Assembly: GCA_022749755.1 (NCBI GenBank)
Contig: CM040450.1
Location: 8,268,913-8,332,912, forward strand
Reading direction: 5' to 3'
Length of the DNA stretch: 64,000 nucleotides
Source: Azadirachta indica
Taxonomy: Eukaryota > Streptophyta > Magnoliopsida > Sapindales > Meliaceae
The number at the start of each line of letters is the position of its first letter. Positions within the stretch are counted from its first letter, which is position 1. The notes below the pieces were generated by a model. That model was not told the origin of the DNA. It was given only the letters and a program-made list of their open reading frames with translations, and did not search any database. Both the position numbers and the translations under genes were made by a program. Below are positions 58,001-64,000 of this stretch, in pieces.

Positions 58001-58870
58001 GCCTGCCAAAACGCTAGTTGCAGCTGTTAATAAGCTTTTCCTTGGTGGTCTAGAAATGAAGATAGGGGTGACAAACCAGCCAACCGGGTCGGGTTATGAC
58101 AAATCGGTCCATAGTTTGTTTTGGGACTTAAATAAATAGTTGTCAATCTCAGGGTTCAAACATTGGATTTCAATATCAAGGCAAATGCAAGAGTAACTTA
58201 ACCATTGTCTCAAACACATTCATTTACAAAATTACATAAAATAAATAATATTTAACTAAAATTACATATTTAATTTATATTATTAAAAAATTATTGTATC
58301 GATAAAATATAATTTTATAGTCTAAATTATTATAAAAATATAGGATTATTTTATATAATATAAAATTCTCTAAAAATAAAAAATAAAAAAAATGTTATAT
58401 ATGATATTAACAATCATTTAAGTAATTTATATTTATGAAAAATATTATCATTTATAATAAATAATGAGTGATTGTGAAGGGAATATGAAGTGATGGGTGT
58501 CATTTTCAAATTTCAGATTTAAAATTTATATAATAGTTTAATTTTCCTATGATATTTATTAAATTTAATATAAATTTTAAATTTATTGACCGAATATATA
58601 TTTAAAATATTTAACAAAAATTAATTTTTATAATTTTAATTTTAATTATTATTAAAAATATATATAATCAATTTTTAATTTTTCATTAAATCTTGTAATA
58701 TAAATTAAATATAATAATTTGTATAAATGTTAGAAATATGATGTGAGTGATTCTTAGTAATATGCTTCTTTTTTTAATAATCGCCGTTTGTCACCTCTAA
58801 ATGAAAACAAGGAGAGAATCCTTGTCTTTTTGCTAAATCTCAAGAATCTGAAACTCAACATCCAGAAGAA
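58001..58870. other. AT-rich spacer between repeat R2 copy B and ArgJ copy B
   Basis: No gene or repeat recognised. It is longer than the matching gap in copy A (36235-36565), where a short MITE fills much of the space instead. Confidence 0.4.
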
Positions 58871-58873
58871 AAG

Positions 58874-60225
58874 ATGAATTCATTTGTTCCTACCCACGTC
58901 TCTGCTAGACTCACTAGAAAATTGGCTCCAAAGGTCAGTTATTAAATGGTGCAGTTTTTGTGTCTCGCTTAGCTTAAAAACAGGAAAATATTCAACATTA
59001 AAATTTTGCTCTAATTGCAGATTATTATCCCACCTAGTTCGCTACTATTTTATTTTGAAGGAGGCTTCAAATTGTATACCAACCACTCCAATTCTCCTGC
59101 CTGATGAGCCATGGAAGCGAGTCAACAACTATTTTATTTTCATCTTCTAAAGTACTACTTTCATGCTTCATTAAAGCCACTGTCATATGTAGTGGTGGAG
59201 CCATTTTGGGAGGGCCCTGCAACTGTAAAAATTAGGGTTTTAATAAAAAATGACTACTATTTTCTCCCTCAAATCAAATTTAACCACTTAAAATATTTTC
59301 ATTCAAAACTGACCACTCTCATAATTATTGGACCGAATTGCCCCTATTTCTTCCCTTAAGTTTATATTCTGTTTTCTCTTTTCTATTTTTCTCTTCCTCA
59401 GTTCGTCCACTTTCTCTTTAAAAACAAAACAAAACAAAACATAATTTCTAACACCCAATCCAAAATGTCCATTTACCTTATCGTTATTATACATTATAGT
59501 AAGTAATAATTGTAACCAATCCAATATTGATTATAAAGGTGAGATTCGATTCTTTATTTTTTTAATTTAGTTAGTTTAAGGTGTATTATTTTATGTTATT
59601 TTACGTAAAAATACACAATGTGATAGTTGGAGTTAGGAGATTTGTTGTGATGTTAACAGTTGTATGAGAAAAATAAAGAAATCCATAGATTGAAGAAGAC
59701 TAGATCAACGAACTAGAAACTGGAACACAACAGTTTCTATCTTGCTCGAGAGTTAAGTATTTAACTTTTCTGAGTTGCATATGTTTGAAATATCTGCCTG
59801 AATATTTCATTAAGGGAATGTGTTTATTAGGAAACTATGTTCTAGCTACACTAGTGGTATAATGCAAAAAAATGGTTAGATGTTTCAAAAATAGTATATG
59901 GGAACATAACATATTGGATTGCTTAATGATCTTCTGAGAAAGAGAAATGAACTTTTAGCAAGCATTGCTTTTGTCAAACCCTAAATGCTATTCTTTAAAA
60001 TTTGTTTGATTATTCATTAATGACTCAGTCCCTTACTTACAAGCCCATGCAATGTTAATAAATGCTGGCCAAGCTAAGGCAGCTACGGTAAGCTATGTCA
60101 CAATAGCGAGATGTTTCACTTATCGTTCTTGTCCATACACCATGTGCTTACCCCTTTCTCATGGAAATATATGAGAACTTAATGCATTTCCATGTTTGAT
60201 TTTGATGGATCATGCGAAAAATGAT
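58874..60225 (+). pseudogene. argJ: ArgJ copy B: truncated and rearranged 5' fragment
   Basis: Exon 1 (58874-58933) encodes MNSFVPTHVSARLTRKLAPK, a likely plastid-targeting start that lines up with copy A. Exon 2 (59021-59119) contains the EASNCIPTTPILLPDEPWKR segment, but a deletion before it puts it out of frame with exon 1. After about 600 unrelated bases (59150-59750), similarity to copy A returns at 59755-60225, matching 37430-37990: intron 3, an eroded exon 4 (CAAAAAAATGGTTAGATG) and exon 5 (LINAGQAKAATV-like, with its donor kept). Exon 3 is missing. Nothing of exons 6-15 is present. It cannot encode an enzyme. Confidence 0.82.
59150..59754. other. Unrelated insert or replacement inside ArgJ copy B
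   Basis: Replaces the region of exon 3 and its introns. It starts close to GTGGTGGAGCCATTTTGGGA and contains a run of AAAAC repeats near 59420-59440. No domain was recognised. Confidence 0.4.
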
Positions 60226-60637
60226 TAGAGCTCTCTGGTCTATGTTGTCTCTTTTTTTGGCCAAAGTAAACAGTAATTGTGGGAGGTTTTTTATTTGGGT
60301 CACCATTTTAGAGCAACTTCTGTTCTCACCGCCCATCTAGGAAGAAGCGGCATTCACCAATCGATGATTCTACAAAGTTCAGCAGTTAGCAACCCCACAC
60401 ATAAGTCACACATGCCACGTGAAGTTTTCTGCCACAGCCTTATGCGCTAGCACGTGGAGGAGCGTCTGCTGCCAAAAAATTCTTTGATCTTCACTATCTA
60501 GGTTTCCTGGTTTTGTACATCACCTTTATGTGTATGATTGGGTCAACATCTATAGGGTTGTGGGATCTTCTTTGAAACAGGTTCGACTACTCTAATTTTT
60601 AAACTTTACTTTTCTGTATTTTCTATGTGCTTGACAT
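60226..60637. other. Region between ArgJ copy B and the copia gag; possible LTR/leader of that element
   Basis: GC content rises here (AGCACGTGGAGGAGCGTCTG near 60450-60470), as in a promoter-bearing LTR. No second LTR lies in the window, so its borders cannot be set, and I see no clear primer-binding site. Confidence 0.35.
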
Positions 60638-60638
60638 T

Positions 60639-63600
60639 ATGACTGAAAAGAAGTCTGTAATGATGTCTGATGTTGTTTCAATGATGTCAAAAATCACGAA
60701 ACATAAGCTTAATGGCCCTAATTATTATGATTGGAGTAAAACAGTTAGATTTTATTTACAGAGTATTGATATGGACCACCATATGACTAATGATCCACCC
60801 AAAGATAATTTAAAATAGACTTGATTAAGGGAAGATGCTCAGTTGTTCTTACAGATAAAGAACTCTATTGATAATGAGGTAGTTGGTTTAATTAATTACT
60901 GTGAATTTGTAAAGAAATAATTAGAATATTTAGATTTTGTGTACTATGAGAGAGGAAATATTATCTGTATGTATGAGATATGTCAAGCCTTCTATCATGC
61001 AGAGAAGCAAGATAAGTCTCTTAGGAGTTATTTCATGGATTTCAAAAAGACTTATGAGGAGCTTAATATGTTTTTACCGTTTAGCCCAAATGTGAAAGTT
61101 CAACAAGCTTAGCGTAAAAGGATGGCTGTCATAAGTTTTTTAGCTAGTCTTCCATCTGAATTTAAGACTGCTAAATCTCACATTTTTTTCTAGTTCTGAG
61201 ATCTCCATTTTACAATAGGCATTTAGTCGGTTTCTTTACAGAGATTTCCCAGTCTGTTCCCTCACTTGTTCAGCCTAATAGTGCTTTTGTTAGTCGAAGT
61301 AATGGATATGAACCTGGACAATCACCATACAAAAATAATAGAGGAGTGGGATCAAGCAACTCTATGGTAATTCTAATACTCAAAGATAAGACTGAGGAAG
61401 GATTGTATGTTGTTATTGTCATAAGTCAGGACATCTGAAACATAACTACAAAAAATTGCTAAATAAGGGCCAAAGAACTCAGTTTGCTCATGTTGCATCT
61501 ACTTATGATACATCTGAAAAGTCCGTTCTAATCTTTGCAAATGAATTTACCAAATTCTAGCAGTACCAAGAATCATTAAAGTCTGCATCTACTCTTGTCA
61601 CTGCTATTGCTAAATCGGATAAACCAAATACATGTCTTGTTGCCTCATCTTCCAAATGGGTAATAGATTTTGGTGCCACAGATCATATGACATGTAATTC
61701 TAGTCTATTTTCTACTTTTCAATCGTACACATCTCCTTCTATTGTCACTTTAGCAAATGGGTCAACATCTTTTGTCTTAGGTCTGCACCATTAACCCCAG
61801 TCCATCACTTTCTTTGATATCTATTTTGAGTTTACCTCAATTTTCTTTTAATTTAATTTCTGTAACCAAACTCACTCATACTCTTAATTGTTGTGTCTCA
61901 TTCTTTCTTGATTATTGCTTATTTCAGGATCTTATGATGAAAAAGATTATTGGTAAAGGACATAAATTTGGAGGTCTTTACATTCTTAATAAACAAGTGC
62001 CAAAATCCATAGCGTGTTTTGAAGTAACAACCCTATTTGAAACACAATGTCAATTGGGACATCCTTCTCTTCCTTTTATTGAAGAAAATGTGTCTTCAAT
62101 TTCATAGTTTATCTTATTTAGACTATGAGTCTTGTCAGTTTGCCAAACATCATCATTTTAGTTCGAGTCCTAGAGTTAATAAACATGCTAATGATCCTTT
62201 TGAGTTAGTTTATTCAAATGTTTGAGGTCCTTGTCCAGTTGTGTCTAAAACTGAATTTAAATACTTTGTTACTTTTGTTGACGATTATTCTCGTATGCCT
62301 TGGCTATATTTAATGAAAAGTCATTATGAATTGTTTTCTCATTTTTATACTTTTTGTGTTGAAATTAAAACCTAATTTAATATTCCTATTCCAACACTAA
62401 GGAATGATAATGCTAAAGAGTACTTATCAGAATCTTTTCAATCTCACATGATTAAGCATGGAATTCTTCATCAAACTTCTTGTGTAGATACACCATATCA
62501 AAATAGTGTGGCACAAAGAAAGAATAGATATTTACTTGAAACTGCTAGAGCCTTATTATTTCAAATGCATGTTCCAAAACATTTTTGGGTTAATGTAATT
62601 TTAACAACTTGTTTTCTAATTAACCGCTACCTTCCTCTGTCCTTGATGGTGAGACTCCTTATCACACTCTTTTTCTAACTAAGTTATTATTTCCTATTGA
62701 AGATAGGATATTTGTTTGTACTTATTTTGTTCGGGATGTTTGCCTTCAGATCACAAAACTAAATCCCAAATCTTTGAAGTATATTTTTCTTGCCTATTCT
62801 CGTATTCAAAAAGGCTATAGATGTTATTGCCCTATCGTTAATAAGTACCTTAAGTTAACTAATGTTACCTTTCTAAAAGATGTACCTTTCTATCCATCTT
62901 CCACATATACGAATCAGAGGAAGGATCATGATGTGTTAATATATACTATCTTGTAGCTAAAAGATATGCTCAAACTTATGGAGTTGATTATTCTGACACC
63001 TTTTCTTCTGTTGCTAAGTTAACATCTGTCAGATTATTCATTTCTATGGCAGCCACTCATAATTGGCCTTTGCATTAGCTAGAATCAAAAATGCTTTTCT
63101 TCACGGAGATCTTCAAGAAGAAGTTTATATGGAACAACCTTCTAGTTTCATTACTTAGAGGGAGTATGCAAAAGTTTGTCATCTTCGCAAGTCTCTATAT
63201 AGTTTGAAACAGAGCCCATATGCTTGGTTTGACAAATTTAGTTAAGTAGTTGAGCGCTTTAGAATGAAGAAAAGCAAATTTGATCATTTTGTCTTCTATA
63301 AACAGTTTGGGGGTAAGATTCTTTTGCTTGTTGTGTATGTGGATGATATCATCATTACTGGGAGTGATGCTTCAAGTATTTCATCCCTTAAAACCTTTCT
63401 TCATAGCCAATTTCATACAAAGGATTTAGGGATGTTAAAATACTTCTTGGGTGTCTAGGTAGTAAGAAGTAAGACAAGGATTCTCTTAATTCAAAGAAAG
63501 TATATGCTTGACTTGTTTTCTAAGACATGAAAATTGGGGGCCAAAACATGTAGTACTCAAATAATACCTAATTTGCAACTCACAAAAAAAGGTGAATTGT

Positions 63601-64000
63601 CTGAAGATCCTGAGAGATACAGAAGATTGGTTGGGAAGTTGAATTATGTTACAGTGACTTCGCCAGACATTGCATATTCAGTTAGTGTTGTAAGTCAATA
63701 CATGTCTTCTCCAACAGTTAACCATTGGGCAATCGTAGAACATATTCTGTGCTATTTGAAAGGGGAAACTAAATGTGGAATGTTGTATAAAGATCATGGT
63801 CATACTAAGATCGAGTGTTTTTTAGATGTTGATTGGGCAGGGTCCAAGAAAGATCGAAGATCTATTTCAAGATATTATGTTTTTGTTGAAGGGAACTTAG
63901 TCTCGTGGAAGAGTAAGAAGCAAAATGTAGTCTCACGATTGAGTACAGAATTAGAATGCAATGCGATGGCACAATTGTGTGTGAAATATTATGGATACAT
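60639..64000 (+). pseudogene. Second Ty1/copia gag-pol, plus strand, degenerate, runs off the window
   Basis: Gag starts near MTEKKSVMMSDVVSMM (60639) and continues with KLNGPNYYDWSKTVRFYLQS, the usual copia gag opening, and a later SLRSYFMDFKKTYEEL. The zinc knuckle at 61408-61449 is CYCHKSGHLKHNY, with the last Cys changed to Tyr. Protease reads WVIDFGATDHMTC, with Phe in place of Ser in the Asp-Ser-Gly triad. Integrase fragments include DTPYQNSVAQRKNRYLLETA. RT has KNAFLHGDLQEEVYMEQP and VVYVDDIIITGSD. RNase H (DWAGSKKDRRSISRYYVFV) is cut by the window end. At least ten stops or shifts break it. It is a different family from the copia element at 21-26 kb. Confidence 0.85.

Noticed and set aside
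1..64000. rRNA genes, tRNA genes, CRISPR arrays, bacterial operon features
   Set aside because: None seen. tRNA-like sequence is limited to short primer-binding sites of retroelements; the window is plant nuclear DNA. Short tRNA genes could be missed without a covariance-model search.

Overview
The window is nuclear DNA of a flowering plant, most likely a eudicot. It is strongly AT-rich. Genes have GT-AG introns, there are long low-complexity stretches, and the repeats are typical plant families: Ty3/gypsy and Ty1/copia LTR retrotransposons, a Mutator-like transposase relic, long-TIR/foldback elements and an integrated plant pararetrovirus. I cannot name the species from sequence alone.

Layout. 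0.66-3.74 kb: a four-exon gene for a GT47 (exostosin-family) type II Golgi glycosyltransferase, the one gene that looks fully intact. 4.75-5.8 kb: a decayed tandem array with a 194-245 bp period. 6.3-16 kb: a degenerate endogenous caulimovirid on the minus strand, a little over one genome unit long, inserted in a TIR element whose second copy lies at 19.1-20.05 kb. 16.6-17.3 kb: a small gene for a secreted proline-rich protein whose signal peptide is out of frame with the body. 21.1-26.0 kb: a minus-strand Ty1/copia element with both LTRs. 27.5-28.0 kb: a Mutator-type transposase relic without its catalytic core. 31.9-36.2 kb: an AT-rich dispersed repeat carrying two later insertions. 36.6-48.5 kb: a 15-exon copy of the chloroplast ArgJ gene (glutamate N-acetyltransferase/ornithine acetyltransferase). 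It is a pseudogene, and intron 7 carries a 7.1 kb gypsy element (38.48-45.61 kb) with intact LTRs and a perfect 5-bp target duplication. 50.9-55.6 kb: a nest of long-TIR elements. 56.6-60.2 kb: a second, shorter and more decayed copy of the repeat plus the 5' part of ArgJ. 60.2-64 kb: the start of a second, plus-strand copia element cut by the window edge.

The clearest story is one of duplication and decay. The ArgJ 5' region and its upstream repeat occur twice. Comparing the copies gives empty sites that expose insertions, including a SINE-like insert with a 14-bp target duplication. ArgJ copy A has a nonsense codon, a 1-nt exon deletion, two lost splice acceptors and no C-terminal exon. I found no convincing new functional system. 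The points most worth checking are the palindromic junction of the virus integration, the long-TIR nest, and whether the proline-rich gene's frameshift is real.
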